Of a stretch of DNA of 64,000 nt, positions 51,695-61,306 are shown in pieces (position 1 is the first letter of the stretch; each line of letters opens with the position of its first letter). The stretch is taken from the NCBI GenBank assembly GCA_024710355.1, contig JANJUX010000040.1, positions 1-64,000 of the forward strand, written 5' to 3'. This DNA comes from Candidatus Rifleibacteriota bacterium. GTDB lineage: Bacteria; Muiribacteriota; Ozemobacteria; Ozemobacterales; Ozemobacteraceae. The notes beneath the pieces were generated by a model that did no database searches, had not been told where the DNA came from, and worked only from the letters and a program-made list of their open reading frames with translations. Made by a program: the position numbers and the translations under genes.

Positions 51695-52735
51695 TCAGTT
51701 TTCTTTCACGCCGGTTTTAATTTTGCCTTCGATGATGCCGCGGCGCAGCCCATTCAATTCCTGAATAAGGTTTTCGCCAACAACTTTAAAGCTTAACTGA
51801 AAATCAGTCAACCCGATGGCATTATCCGCGAGCCCGTATGAACGCCTGATGTAATCCGGTTTACGCCCGGCACAGATATTGGCGACTATTGTTTCGACCA
51901 CAAGATCAACTCTTTTCAGCATGCTGGTAAGCACCAGGCCCGGTGCCAGCGAATCCTGGTTCATGTCGACTCCGATTGCATAAGCTCTGGCTTTGACGGC
52001 CGAAGAGATTACTCCGAGCCCCGAAGCACCGGCGGCGGGGAAAATGACATCGCAGCCGGTGCGGTAAAGGTTGTCGGCAATGCTGCCAGCCGCCTCCGGA
52101 TTGTTAAAACCCGAAAAATCATTCGCGACATATTCTTCAACAACCTGGGTCGAACTGGCTGCGTCTATGGCTCCAGTGCGGTAGCCGGTCGCAAATCTCT
52201 CGATCACCGGAATTTTTACACCACCGATAAAGCCAATTTTGCCGGTTTTGCTGACTCGGGCCGCCAGGTAGCCACACAGGTAAGCACCCTCTTCTTCGCG
52301 AAATGAAATGCCCCTGATGTTGTTCTCATCAAGATCCGAGTCGATAATGAAAAACGGCAGATCAGGCCTTTCTGCCGCAATTTTTCGAATAGCGTCAGCG
52401 AAGGCGACGCCAACCGCAATGATGGCATCGAATTTCTGCCCGGCAAAGAAGCGCAATGAAGCTTCCGGATCCTGCATGGTGGCGGGTTCTATGATGATCG
52501 ATTCGATGTTGTTCTTTTTTTCGGCTTCTTTCAGACCGTCGAGAGCGTAATCATTGAACCCTTTGTCATTCAGGCCCCGGGGTGTAATCATCAGCCCGAT
52601 TCTTTTCGGCGGATTCTCGGGCTCAGGGGCGTTCCTGCTGCAACACCCCGACAGCAGCAGAACCGTTGCCAGAATTGCGGTCAGAATTCCAGTGCCGAAA
52701 ATTGATTGCGCGCAAATAGCTGATTTTCGCGACAT
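51695..52735 (-). CDS. BMP-family (PnrA-like) substrate-binding lipoprotein
   Basis: The protein is 346 residues. It has a lipoprotein signal (LATVLLLSGC, cleavage before Cys) and the Bmp/PnrA fold: KRIGLMITPRGLNDKGFNDYALDGL, AIIAVGVAFADAI, IRGISFREEEGAYLCGYLAA, and GASGLGVISSAVKARAYAIGVDMNQDS. Members bind purine nucleosides or similar ligands for ABC importers. No matching permease or ATPase gene is close, so it may serve a distant transporter or act as a sensor. GGGAGG precedes the ATG, which lies 55 nt inside the radical SAM gene. Confidence 0.92.
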   Translation of the reverse strand: MSRKSAICAQSIFGTGILTAILATVLLLSGCCSRNAPEPENPPKRIGLMITPRGLNDKGFNDYALDGLKEAEKKNNIESIIIEPATMQDPEASLRFFAGQKFDAIIAVGVAFADAIRKIAAERPDLPFFIIDSDLDENNIRGISFREEEGAYLCGYLAARVSKTGKIGFIGGVKIPVIERFATGYRTGAIDAASSTQVVEEYVANDFSGFNNPEAAGSIADNLYRTGCDVIFPAAGASGLGVISSAVKARAYAIGVDMNQDSLAPGLVLTSMLKRVDLVVETIVANICAGRKPDYIRRSYGLADNAIGLTDFQLSFKVVGENLIQELNGLRRGIIEGKIKTGVKEN

Positions 52736-54159
52736 TCCTGTGCCTCCCGTGCGTAAATCTCTGCCAGTTCTGGCCCGACACGCGACAGATATGCCTGTCG
52801 CATAGCTTCCTGCGGGCTCTCAAACGAGACTTTCAGCGAGCCCGGCAGGCGATTCAGCTGCTCTTTGAGATATTTCATGGTTTTTTTTATTTCGTAGCTG
52901 CCTGGAGCCTGCAATTCTGCCCAGGGGGTGTGATTTTTGGGGACAAAAATTGAAAAAGCGGCCGAAACAGACGAGGTGCCCGAAGCCTGGCGGGCGACCT
53001 TTTCGATCAGGGTTATGGTTGCGTCGAGATCATCATGCTCTTCGCCGGGCAGACAGGCAACAAAATACATTTTAAGATGCTCAAAACCCTGGGCGAACAG
53101 TTCTTTGACCCGTTCAAGGAAACGCGCTTCATCGAGAGGCTTGTGCATTTCCCGTCTCAGACGTTCGCTGCCGGTTTCTGGGGCAATCGTGAGACTGCTT
53201 ATGCCTGATTTTCTCAAGGCTCCAATAATCGGTGGAGTCAGTTTTTCCCATTTTACCGATGAATTTCGAATTCTGACGCCCCGTTCGACCAGCATGCTGA
53301 AAATTCTTTCAACCTGCGGATGATCGAACAGGGAGGGGGCAACCAGTCCCAGATCTTTGCAGTCTGGGTGCTGATTCAGCCACTCTTCGATAACGGCTGC
53401 ATCGACGGCCCTTACCGGCGAATAGATGCAGCGTGCAAGACAGAATGAGCAGACTCGCGGGCAGCCACGCATGACTTCGATGATGTGAGCTCCGCCAAAG
53501 GCATTGCAGTTCGAAACGATGTGTGACCATGCCGGCTGCCGGTTGACGTCGTGCAAACCACACAGCTGCGGGGGGAGGGGTTGAATTGCCGGAACCCATA
53601 CCCCTTTTATTGCCGATACCGCTGCCGGGTCGAAACCATCGGTTTGCAGCTGGTTTAATATCGGAACAACGGTTGTTTCAGCCTCACCAGGCACAAGAAT
53701 GTCGAAGATTTTTGACAGTGCCGGGGCATTCGATGCAACTGCCGCCCCACCTGCAATCAAAAGCGGGTGATGGCGGTTGCGCTGTTCTGCAATTACGGGC
53801 AGTCCGAGCGCGGCAAAAAGGCCGGGTATCTTGTCGAAGTCGCCCTCATAACTGAATGAAAACATGAGAATGTTAAAATCGCCAAGCGGTCGCCCGGTCT
53901 CAAAAGAATAAAAGGGCGGCGGCAGTGGAGTTTCGGCTTCAAGCGCCGGGAAAAAACGTTCGACGCCAATTCCGGGCACCGAGGCTGTAAGTCGATGCAC
54001 CGTGAGGAAACCGAGATTGCTCATGCCCAGACTGTAAAGATTCGGGTAGATCAGGGCGACACTCGTGGCACCCGCATGGGCGGCCTGCAGATAATGCCGT
54101 TCTGAAGCCTTGAGAGTGCTGACGACCGATTCGTAGTTATGGCGGTGTTTAAGACCCAC
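52681..54159 (-). CDS. Radical SAM protein with N-terminal B12-binding-like domain
   Basis: The protein is 492 residues, of a family annotated as uncharacterised radical SAM enzymes. The N-terminal part resembles a cobalamin-binding domain (VALIYPNLYSLGMSNLGFL, LPVIAEQRNRHHPLLIAGG), and the central domain has the cluster motif CPRVCSFC (C-x3-C-x2-C) plus ITSPETGSERLRR-like and HLKMYFVACLPGE stretches. A C-terminal tail of about 60 residues follows. The reaction is unknown. It would start at GTG 54159, with a weak site. Its 3' end overlaps the lipoprotein gene by 55 nt, a long overlap that suggests the last residues are a late extension or the lipoprotein start is further in. Confidence 0.85.
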   Translation of the reverse strand: MGLKHRHNYESVVSTLKASERHYLQAAHAGATSVALIYPNLYSLGMSNLGFLTVHRLTASVPGIGVERFFPALEAETPLPPPFYSFETGRPLGDFNILMFSFSYEGDFDKIPGLFAALGLPVIAEQRNRHHPLLIAGGAAVASNAPALSKIFDILVPGEAETTVVPILNQLQTDGFDPAAVSAIKGVWVPAIQPLPPQLCGLHDVNRQPAWSHIVSNCNAFGGAHIIEVMRGCPRVCSFCLARCIYSPVRAVDAAVIEEWLNQHPDCKDLGLVAPSLFDHPQVERIFSMLVERGVRIRNSSVKWEKLTPPIIGALRKSGISSLTIAPETGSERLRREMHKPLDEARFLERVKELFAQGFEHLKMYFVACLPGEEHDDLDATITLIEKVARQASGTSSVSAAFSIFVPKNHTPWAELQAPGSYEIKKTMKYLKEQLNRLPGSLKVSFESPQEAMRQAYLSRVGPELAEIYAREAQECRENQLFARNQFSALEF

Positions 54160-54184
54160 TGTTGGTATATTCTCTGTAAAAGAT

Positions 54185-54220
54185 ATGAACCAGGGGCAGG
54201 CGTGCCTGCCCCTGGTTCAT
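54185..54220. terminator. Long hairpin between ftsZ and the radical SAM gene
   Basis: A 17-bp perfect stem (54185-54201 with 54204-54220) with a 2-nt loop lies directly after the ftsZ stop. On the ftsZ strand the stem is followed by ATCTTTTAC, a short T-run. It may end the division operon. Confidence 0.75.
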
Positions 54221-54242
54221 GGTGTTACGGGAAAATTCCAGG

Positions 54243-55373
54243 TCAGCCGTTTCTGCGTTTTCTCAGGAAGGTCGGAATTTCGCGTTCATCAGAGGTATTG
54301 TAAGTCGGAGGAGCATTTACAACCTGCTGCTGAGGAACGTAGGTTTCCTGGATCGGGCGAACGGTGCGGATGTCGTCGAGAATGCGCTTCTTCGCGTCAA
54401 TGCCCGATTTGATTTCTTCGCCGAAGCCGGTAGCGATAACGGTAATTCTGATGGCACCGCCCATAGCGTCATTTACAGCAGTTCCGAAGATGATGTTGGC
54501 ATCTGGGTCAACCACTTCCTGAATGATGCTGCAGGCGTTCTGTACTTCATGAATTCCGAGGTCAGAGCCGGCGGTGATATTGAGCAGAACGCCCTTGGCG
54601 CCCTGAATTGAAGACTCGAGGAGCGGGCTGGCGATTGCCATCTGAGCAGCGGTGACGGCGCGGTTTTCGCCTTCGGCAGTGCCGACGCCCATAAGGGCAG
54701 AGCCGGCCTGGCTCATGATGGTTTTGACGTCAGCAAAGTCAGTATTGATTTCGCCGGGCACGACGATAAGATCTGAGATGCCCTGAACACCCTGGCGCAG
54801 AACGTCGTCGGCATAGCCGAAGGCCTGCAGCATGGTGACGTTTTCTTTTGAGATCTGGAGAAGTTTGTCGTTCGGCACAACGATAATCGCGTCAACACAG
54901 CTTCTGAGGTTTTTGATGCCGATTTCAGCGGCACTGGCACGCTTTTTGCCTTCGAAAGCGAACGGCTTGGTGACTACGGCCACGGTAAGAGCCCCAATTT
55001 CACGGGCAACTTCAGCTACGACTGGAGCAGCTCCGGTGCCGGTGCCACCGCCCATGCCGGCAGCGATGAAAACCATATCGGCGCCTTCAAGAACTTCGGC
55101 GAGAGCTTCACGGTCGTCTTCAGCGGCTTTTTTGCCAATTTCATAGTTGGCGCCGGCGCCAAGACCTTTGGTGAGCTTGTCACCAAGCTGAATCTTGATT
55201 TTGGCATTTGATCGTGTAAGGGCCTGGGCATCAGTGTTGGCTGTAATGAATTCAACACCTGACAGACCGGCCTCGATCATGCGGTTTACTGCGTTTGAGC
55301 CGCCGCCACCCACACCAATTACCTTGATTTCAGCGTTTTCCAACGCTGACTGGTTACTAAAATCAAACACCAT
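54243..55373 (-). CDS. ftsZ: Cell-division GTPase FtsZ
   Basis: The protein is 376 residues, the tubulin-like GTPase that forms the division ring. Motifs: [14 protein letters not shown], the GTP-binding [28 protein letters not shown], and a C-terminal peptide [12 protein letters not shown] that in other species binds FtsA and ZipA. A linker of about 50 residues precedes this peptide. CAGGAGG is well placed before the ATG. It follows ftsA by 64 nt and is the last gene of the division run, with a strong hairpin after it. Confidence 0.99.
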   Translation of the reverse strand: MVFDFSNQSALENAEIKVIGVGGGGSNAVNRMIEAGLSGVEFITANTDAQALTRSNAKIKIQLGDKLTKGLGAGANYEIGKKAAEDDREALAEVLEGADMVFIAAGMGGGTGTGAAPVVAEVAREIGALTVAVVTKPFAFEGKKRASAAEIGIKNLRSCVDAIIVVPNDKLLQISKENVTMLQAFGYADDVLRQGVQGISDLIVVPGEINTDFADVKTIMSQAGSALMGVGTAEGENRAVTAAQMAIASPLLESSIQGAKGVLLNITAGSDLGIHEVQNACSIIQEVVDPDANIIFGTAVNDAMGGAIRITVIATGFGEEIKSGIDAKKRILDDIRTVRPIQETYVPQQQVVNAPPTYNTSDEREIPTFLRKRRNG

Positions 55374-55437
55374 GCTCGCCTCCTGTTTATTACTGCTCTG
55401 CCTTCGGCAAATCTATTTCTTTTATTTTAAAAATTCT

Positions 55438-56667
55438 TCAATCGGTAAAGAATTTTCTTAACCAGGACTGAATTCGTTCAATTATACCATTTAGGGCACC
55501 AGATTCTCTAGTGGGTGCACGATAATTTTGTGCGCCATACCTTATCAGGCCCAGGGCGGTAGAATACTGCGGTTTCCGCACCTGCTCATGGAGACCGATC
55601 ACGTCGATTGGCGCACCGCGTCGTATTGGCAGGCCCAGAATTTCTTCGGCGAGTTCGGGGCACCCGCTCATCAGAGAGGTGCCTCCTGTTAATACAACAC
55701 CTGCGGGTATGACGTCAAGAGAAACATGTTTTTCGATCTGTTTCTTGACCTCATAAAAAATCTCTTCCATGCGCGGCTCGATTATTTCAGCAAGAAAAGT
55801 CTGCTGGAAAGGTTTTGTGCGCTCTCCGCCGGCTACCGGAACCTCGATGGTCAGGTGACTGTCAGCCAGTTCAGAATATGCAACTCCGTGGCTGATTTTA
55901 AGTTCTTCGGCTGCCTGTGTAGAGGTTTTAAGGCCTACTGCCAGGTCGTTGGTAACAAGGCGTCCACCAATATCGATGCTGTATGAATGAACGACGTGCC
56001 CATTCTGAAATATGATCAGATCGGTTGTGCCGCCGCCAATGTCAACAAGAACGACGCCAAGTTTCTTTTCGTCTTCAGAGAGCACCGCCATGCTCGAGGC
56101 ATACTGCTGCAGGACTACGTCTTCCACTTTCAACTTAGCCATTTCGCAGCACTTCATGATGTTCTGCATGGCAGTCACTGCACCGGTTACAATATGCACC
56201 TGGGCTTCCAGACGGCCGCCTACCATGCCAAGCGGGTTGTTGATATCTTTCTGCTCATCGACCACGAATTCGCGTGGCAGGATGTGTATGATGTCCTGAT
56301 GCGGCGGAATTGAAACTGCGGTTTTTGCGTTTTCTACGGCGCGGTCGATATCTTCAGAGGTGATTTCCTGGTTGTTGCCTTTGATCGCAACTATACCCTG
56401 ACTGTTCATTGAACAGATGTGCGCGCCGGCAATGCCGACATAGATGTTGTCGATTACCACATCAGCCGATTTCTCAGCTTCTTCGACCGCATCAATGATG
56501 GCCTGGGTCGTGCGCTCGATATCAACGATTGCACCCTTTTTTACACCGTCGCCGGAAGATGCCGTGCCAACGCCGAGCACATTTATGGTGCGCCCGTTCT
56601 GGACTTCGCCAATCACCGCACAGACTTTGGTTGTGCCTATGTCGAGGCCAATAATGATATCATCCAC
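55438..56667 (-). CDS. ftsA: Cell-division protein FtsA
   Basis: The protein is 409 residues, an actin-like ATPase that tethers FtsZ to the membrane. Motifs: IIIGLDIGTTKVCAVIGE at the start, VLVDIGGGTTDLIIF, VLTGGTSLMSG near the end, and a C-terminal amphipathic helix (GIIERIQSWLRKFF) for membrane binding. The start is placed at GTG 56667 by family comparison; an upstream GTG at 56700 would add 11 residues and deepen the overlap with ftsQ. The 8-nt overlap points to coupled translation. Confidence 0.97.
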   Translation of the reverse strand: MDDIIIGLDIGTTKVCAVIGEVQNGRTINVLGVGTASSGDGVKKGAIVDIERTTQAIIDAVEEAEKSADVVIDNIYVGIAGAHICSMNSQGIVAIKGNNQEITSEDIDRAVENAKTAVSIPPHQDIIHILPREFVVDEQKDINNPLGMVGGRLEAQVHIVTGAVTAMQNIMKCCEMAKLKVEDVVLQQYASSMAVLSEDEKKLGVVLVDIGGGTTDLIIFQNGHVVHSYSIDIGGRLVTNDLAVGLKTSTQAAEELKISHGVAYSELADSHLTIEVPVAGGERTKPFQQTFLAEIIEPRMEEIFYEVKKQIEKHVSLDVIPAGVVLTGGTSLMSGCPELAEEILGLPIRRGAPIDVIGLHEQVRKPQYSTALGLIRYGAQNYRAPTRESGALNGIIERIQSWLRKFFTD

Positions 56668-57562
56668 CGGCAGAAGGACCCCTGTTTCCCTTTGATGCAC
56701 CAGCGCTTTTTTTAGGTCGCACGACGATTTCGCTTGGTGCCCTCATGTCGAGGTAGAATGGTTCTACATTATTCTTTCTCAGGTTGTCAAGGAGTGCACG
56801 TAAAAAATCATAACGATTCTTGAAATCCTCAACGCTTCTGGGAAATATTTTTTCACCAGTAACAAGCACCAGATAAGGGTTTTGTGCGCTTGAAAAATTT
56901 ATTTCCGAGACCTGATTCAGTATACGGTCACCCAGTGATTTAACCCAGTTTTGTGCAACGTAAAAGTCGTCGTTCGAGTGGAGCGAGTCGCCGGCCCTTG
57001 CGGTTTGAAGTTTCAGGCCGGTAATTACCGGAAGCTCTTTTTCGCCCATGCCTTCGGTGCTTATTATCACGCCATCTTCGGCGATTTCATAGAAGGCGAT
57101 TCCTACCTTGACGTAAAGAGTTGGCTGGCGTTCAGTGATTTCGATTCTGAGTGTGTATAGCCCGTCGAGGTTCAACTTTACGTCTTTGATAACCGGCTCG
57201 GTCAGCAGTATGCTTCTGATCTGGTCGCGATCTAGGGCAAAAAGTTTCATGCCCGGTGCCAGACCTGCCGTTTTGAGGATATACTCACGCGACAGGGTGT
57301 TATTGCCTGTTACCTCAAGGGTTTTTATCTCGAAATATGAAGTGTGAAAAAACAGATGCCGTAGCTGAGTGATGGCCAGGTAGCACAGACTGATGATCAG
57401 AAGCAGAAAGGCAACAGTTTTTACCGGCCCGGCAAGCCGCGCAAAATTTGACAGCCTTGAACGATACCGCTTCTGGCGCAGCTTGTTGCGCGCTTCTTCA
57501 GAAAGCTGTTGTTCAAGAGGCTGCCGGTATGCACGGCCGGCTCTACTGAGATCTTCTGGCAA
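56660..57562 (-). CDS. ftsQ: Cell-division protein FtsQ
   Basis: The protein is 300 residues. A basic cytoplasmic N-terminus (RNKLRQKRYRSRLSNF) leads to one membrane helix (about 50-68, VAFLLLIISLCYLAITQL) and a periplasmic part with a POTRA-like domain (FEIKTLEVTGNNTLSREYIL) and the FtsQ pattern RIEITERQPTLYVKV and FYEIAEDGVIIS. It recruits FtsB, FtsL and later division proteins. The TTG at 57562 has GAGG 8 nt upstream; another TTG at 57589 is possible. The Gly/Ser-rich tail overlaps ftsA. murC and murB, which often lie before ftsQ, are absent. Confidence 0.92.
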   Translation of the reverse strand: MPEDLSRAGRAYRQPLEQQLSEEARNKLRQKRYRSRLSNFARLAGPVKTVAFLLLIISLCYLAITQLRHLFFHTSYFEIKTLEVTGNNTLSREYILKTAGLAPGMKLFALDRDQIRSILLTEPVIKDVKLNLDGLYTLRIEITERQPTLYVKVGIAFYEIAEDGVIISTEGMGEKELPVITGLKLQTARAGDSLHSNDDFYVAQNWVKSLGDRILNQVSEINFSSAQNPYLVLVTGEKIFPRSVEDFKNRYDFLRALLDNLRKNNVEPFYLDMRAPSEIVVRPKKSAGASKGNRGPSAGG

Positions 57563-57628
57563 AATACAAACCTCAGAAAAAAGATGCAATATTCTAGCAT
57601 CGTTAAATTATCAGTACAAGCAGGAAAT

Positions 57629-58711
57629 TCAGTTCTTCAACAACTGCGATATCTGTGCAAGAATGCGCTCTTCGACGTCGTCCGGCCGGCTTTTTGCCAT
57701 GGCTGCAGCCATGGTCGCAAGCTTCTCTGGCTGTTTCAGCTCTTCAACCATTCTGGCAAGACTTTCGCCGTTCAGGTCGCGGTCGAGAAGAAGCCTGGCA
57801 GCACCCAGATTTTCGAGTACTCTGGCGTTCTTTTCCTGGTGGTTGTCGGTTGCAAACGGAAATGGAACCAGAATAGCCGGCTTGCAGCACACGGCAATTT
57901 CAGCCAGTATCGTGGCTCCGGCTCGCGAAACCAGCAGGTCGGCTACCTCAAAGGCTTCCCGCATCTCGTGCAGGTAGGGCAGCAGGGTGTAATTTTCCGG
58001 GAGTTGGCCAATCGCGGATTTCACCATGTCATGGTCGCGTTCGCCGCTGATGTGAATCAGTCGGACGCTGCTCTTACCAGGCAGCCAGTTTTTTGCCAGG
58101 TCGATACAGGCGCGGTTCAACGATAAGGCACCGCGCGAACCACCGACTGCCAGGATGATGAACTCACCCGGTTTGCGGTTGAATCTTGAGCTGGTGACAT
58201 TTTTGCTCAGGAAGGCTGAACGAACAGGATTTCCGGTGAGAACGGTCTTTTTCCCGTCTTCCTGTGCAGCAGAGGCGTAGGTCAGAAGCACCTTCGCAGC
58301 CGAGCCTGCAAAAATGCGGTTTGTAACACCCATAGCTGCATTCTGTTCATGAATGACTGCAGGAATTCCGAGTATTCTCGCTGCTGCGAGAACCGGAAAT
58401 GCAACAAAGCCACCGGTAGTGACCGCAAGATCAGGTTTGAATTGTTTGAGGTGTCTGAACGCATCGTAAATACCGGCGGCATTTCTGAAGGGAAATGTCA
58501 GCCAGTCTTTGCTGACGGTTCTCGGCATGCCCTGGGCTCTGACACCCATAAATGCAATGTCTGCTTCCCGACTGACAATTTTTTCTTCCATGCCACCACT
58601 GACGCCGACGTAACCACTCGAAAAAGTGAAGCGCCGCGCCAGGATTTCTCTAATGGCAAGTGCCGGGTAGATGTGCCCGCCGGTTCCGCCGCCGCTGAAA
58701 ACTATACGCAT
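57629..58711 (-). CDS. murG: UDP-GlcNAc transferase MurG
   Basis: The protein is 360 residues. It adds N-acetylglucosamine to lipid I to make lipid II at the inner face of the membrane. Motifs: FSGGGTGGHIYPALAI at the start, VTTGGFVAFPVL, VIHEQNAAMGVTNR, ILAVGGSRGALSLN, and the UDP-GlcNAc site LLVSRAGATILAEIAVCCKPAILVPFP (split here for clarity). A TTG/ATG choice is not needed: the ATG has GAAGAAGG upstream. The gap to ftsQ is 66 nt; six nt separate it from ftsW. Confidence 0.97.
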   Translation of the reverse strand: MRIVFSGGGTGGHIYPALAIREILARRFTFSSGYVGVSGGMEEKIVSREADIAFMGVRAQGMPRTVSKDWLTFPFRNAAGIYDAFRHLKQFKPDLAVTTGGFVAFPVLAAARILGIPAVIHEQNAAMGVTNRIFAGSAAKVLLTYASAAQEDGKKTVLTGNPVRSAFLSKNVTSSRFNRKPGEFIILAVGGSRGALSLNRACIDLAKNWLPGKSSVRLIHISGERDHDMVKSAIGQLPENYTLLPYLHEMREAFEVADLLVSRAGATILAEIAVCCKPAILVPFPFATDNHQEKNARVLENLGAARLLLDRDLNGESLARMVEELKQPEKLATMAAAMAKSRPDDVEERILAQISQLLKN

Positions 58712-58717
58712 TTTTAT

Positions 58718-59896
58718 TTACCTTCTTCTGGTTACCGGGACCGCCGGTTCGGCGAACTGCCCCGAGAAAGGTGCGGCCCGGTGCTCTTCGAAGGCGTTGC
58801 GTCCGGAGCCGTAGCGCGAGACATTGAGAAGAATACCGACGCCTATGGCCAGAAACACAAGACTGGAACCACCGTAGCTGACGAAGGGCAGAGTGATGCC
58901 GGTCGTTGGCATCAGACTCAGAACGACACCGATATTGACCAGTACCTGTAACCCAATGATGGCTGTTATGCCCGATGCCAGCAGAAATCCGAAATTGTCG
59001 GGGGCGCGGGTAGCAATGTATAAACCGCGCCAGAGCAGCGCAAGAAACAGCAGCAGAACGACAGCACCGCCCAGCAGGCCAAGCTCTTCGCAGATGATGG
59101 CAAAAATAAAGTCGGTGTGTCGCTCAGGCAGAATAAAAAACTTCTGCCGGCTTTGCCCGAGCCCAAGACCCCAGAATCCCCCCGAACCGATTGCAACCAG
59201 CGATTGAATGATGTGGTAACCGCTGGTCCTGGCGTTTTCCCAGGGGTCGATGAAGGCCCAGAACCGCCGCATGCGGTAACCGGCCTGAAAAATCAGCGCA
59301 GTGATCAATACCGCGCCCCCTGCTGCAAGTCCGCCAAGATTTGCCAGCGAACCGTTTCCAAGAAAATACATGGCCAGATAGGTGCCGCCGATAAGCGCAG
59401 CGGTCGACAGATTGGGGCCTTTGTATATGAGAATGAATACAATCCCGGCTACCAGCATGTCTGGCAACATCCCATGCAGAAAATTTCTTATTCTGTCCTG
59501 GCGCAACGAAATTGAATGTGCCATATAAATCACAAAACAGAGCTTGGCAAACTCTGACGGCTGAAAACCAAGACTACCAAAACGTATCCATCTTTTGGCG
59601 CCGCCGATGTCGCGTGCTACGCCAGGCACCAGTACCAGTATGAGAAAGAAAATGGCGACGCCAAGCAGGGGCACTGCCATTTTTTCGAGTTTCTGATAGG
59701 GAAAGTGCGAGATTCCGAACATTGCCAGCAGACCAACGACAACCCACATGAACTGGCGCTTCAGATAGTAGTGTGCGTCTGACATCGTCGCCAGCGAGGT
59801 GACCGAACTGGCTGAATAAACCATGATCAGGCCAACGCCCATCAGGGCGATGACGACGAAAAGAAGCAGATGATCGAAGTGACGACTTTTGTTCAT
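58718..59896 (-). CDS. ftsW: Lipid II polymerase FtsW
   Basis: The protein is 392 residues with about ten membrane segments, a SEDS-family peptidoglycan glycosyltransferase of septal synthesis. Landmarks: GVGLIMVYSASSV at the start, RWIRFGSLGFQPSEFAKL, GSGGFWGLGLGQSRQKFFILPERHTDFIFAIICEELG with the catalytic Asp, and TGITLPFVSYGGSS. The loop motif usually read QPDLGT is KGPNLST here, as in some Firmicutes. An ATGA overlap joins it to murD. A partner penicillin-binding protein (ftsI) is not in the window. Confidence 0.97.
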   Translation of the reverse strand: MNKSRHFDHLLLFVVIALMGVGLIMVYSASSVTSLATMSDAHYYLKRQFMWVVVGLLAMFGISHFPYQKLEKMAVPLLGVAIFFLILVLVPGVARDIGGAKRWIRFGSLGFQPSEFAKLCFVIYMAHSISLRQDRIRNFLHGMLPDMLVAGIVFILIYKGPNLSTAALIGGTYLAMYFLGNGSLANLGGLAAGGAVLITALIFQAGYRMRRFWAFIDPWENARTSGYHIIQSLVAIGSGGFWGLGLGQSRQKFFILPERHTDFIFAIICEELGLLGGAVVLLLFLALLWRGLYIATRAPDNFGFLLASGITAIIGLQVLVNIGVVLSLMPTTGITLPFVSYGGSSLVFLAIGVGILLNVSRYGSGRNAFEEHRAAPFSGQFAEPAVPVTRRR

Positions 59897-61254
59897 TTCG
59901 GCTGTAAGGCTTTCACCAGTTCTTTGAACCTTTCGCCCCTGACTTCAAAATTGGGAAAAAGATCGTAACTGCTGCACGCCGGCGAAAGCAGCACGGTATC
60001 GCCCTTTTCTGCCCATTCGTAGGCAATATTGACAGCCTGTTCAAAGCTGCCCGCGCTCTTCAGTGGAACCAGCCCCTCAAAGGCAGATCTGAACCGGTCG
60101 CGTGCCTCGCCGTAGAGCACCAGTCCACGACTGGCTGTGCGCACGGCCGTAACCCATTCAGAGAGGTCTGTGCCTTTATCGCGACCACCGGCGATAAGAA
60201 TTATTGGCGGCCGACAGGCTTTGAGAGCCGTAATCGAGGCAGCGCAGTTGGTGCCCTTTGAGTCATTGATGAAGGTTACGCCACTGACATCGGCGACCCA
60301 TTCAAGCCGGTGTTCAACCCCCGGAAACTCTTTGACCACCTTCTCAAGGTTTTTCGTCTCGACCCCGGCAAGAATTGCAGCCAGAGCGGCGGCCATAACG
60401 TTTTCGAGGTTGTGTCCGCCAATCAGTTTCACCGAAGAAACCGGGAAAAGATCGTGCCTCTTCTGATTTTCATCAACATAAACAAAGCGTTCGTTGCAAA
60501 TGGTTACACAGGGAAAAAGCTCCCCGGTATCCCAACCAAACCAGGCTGTTCTGCACCTGACCTGCCCGGCCATCTCGCGCATGCTCTGCTGATCGGCATT
60601 CAGTATCAGCCAGTGCTCCGGTCCCATGTTCAGTGCGATGCGCTTCTTGGCATCGATGTAGGCTCTGTAGCTGGGGTAGCGGTCAAGATGGTTCTCGAAA
60701 AAGTTTGTGATCATGGCGATATCAGGAGTAAAATCTGAAATCGTCTCAAGCTGAAAACTGCTGACCTCAAGGACCTGCACCGAATCGTCGCTGGTTTTTG
60801 CCGCAAAATCCATCATTGGTATGCCGATATTGCCACCAAGAAAGACATCACTGAACTGTTCGCGACAGAAAAGAGACAGCAAAGTCGTTGTGGTGGTCTT
60901 GCCGTTACTGCCGGTAACCACCAGTCTCCGCCCCTTCGAGAGTCTGTAGGCAACTTCAATTTCTGAGTAGACCGGAATTTTGCGCTTTTCGGCTTCGACA
61001 AGAACCGGTATGTCGGGTCGCACGCCGGGGCTGAGAACAATGAAAGACGCATCAAGAACGCGCTCGGTGTGCCCTCCGGCCTCGAACTGAACTTTGCCGG
61101 TCAGGCCTTCACGCTGAAGACTCTGTTTTAACTTTTCTTCGCTCTGAATGTCGGAAATGAAAACATGTGCACCACTTTCAGCCAGACTTCTGGCTGCCGA
61201 AAGCCCGCTCTTGGCGGCTCCAATAATACTGATGGCCTTTCCTGCGACGTTCAT
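59893..61254 (-). CDS. murD: UDP-MurNAc-L-alanine:D-glutamate ligase
   Basis: The protein is 453 residues, normal for the ATP-dependent ligase that adds D-glutamate to the peptidoglycan precursor. N-terminal Rossmann domain (SIIGAAKSGLSAARSLA), ATP-binding P-loop VVTGSNGKTTTTTLLS, FFENHLDRY, FINDSKGTN and LIAGGRDKGTDLSE. The ATG at 61254 is chosen for TGAGG six nt upstream and agreement with the family; an upstream frame to 61317 would overlap larC. It depends on D-glutamate from murI at 50879-51691. Confidence 0.97.
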   Translation of the reverse strand: MNVAGKAISIIGAAKSGLSAARSLAESGAHVFISDIQSEEKLKQSLQREGLTGKVQFEAGGHTERVLDASFIVLSPGVRPDIPVLVEAEKRKIPVYSEIEVAYRLSKGRRLVVTGSNGKTTTTTLLSLFCREQFSDVFLGGNIGIPMMDFAAKTSDDSVQVLEVSSFQLETISDFTPDIAMITNFFENHLDRYPSYRAYIDAKKRIALNMGPEHWLILNADQQSMREMAGQVRCRTAWFGWDTGELFPCVTICNERFVYVDENQKRHDLFPVSSVKLIGGHNLENVMAAALAAILAGVETKNLEKVVKEFPGVEHRLEWVADVSGVTFINDSKGTNCAASITALKACRPPIILIAGGRDKGTDLSEWVTAVRTASRGLVLYGEARDRFRSAFEGLVPLKSAGSFEQAVNIAYEWAEKGDTVLLSPACSSYDLFPNFEVRGERFKELVKALQPK

Positions 61255-61306
61255 TGTCTGCCTCATTCGGTGTGTAGATTCAGGCGCAATGATAGCACAG
61301 TGTGCA

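Noticed and set aside
59410..59440. FtsW loop reading KGPNLST instead of QPDLGT, considered as a loss of the catalytic Asp
   Set aside because: The catalytic Asp of SEDS enzymes lies in the later HTDFIFA motif, which is intact; Asn variants of this loop occur in other bacteria.
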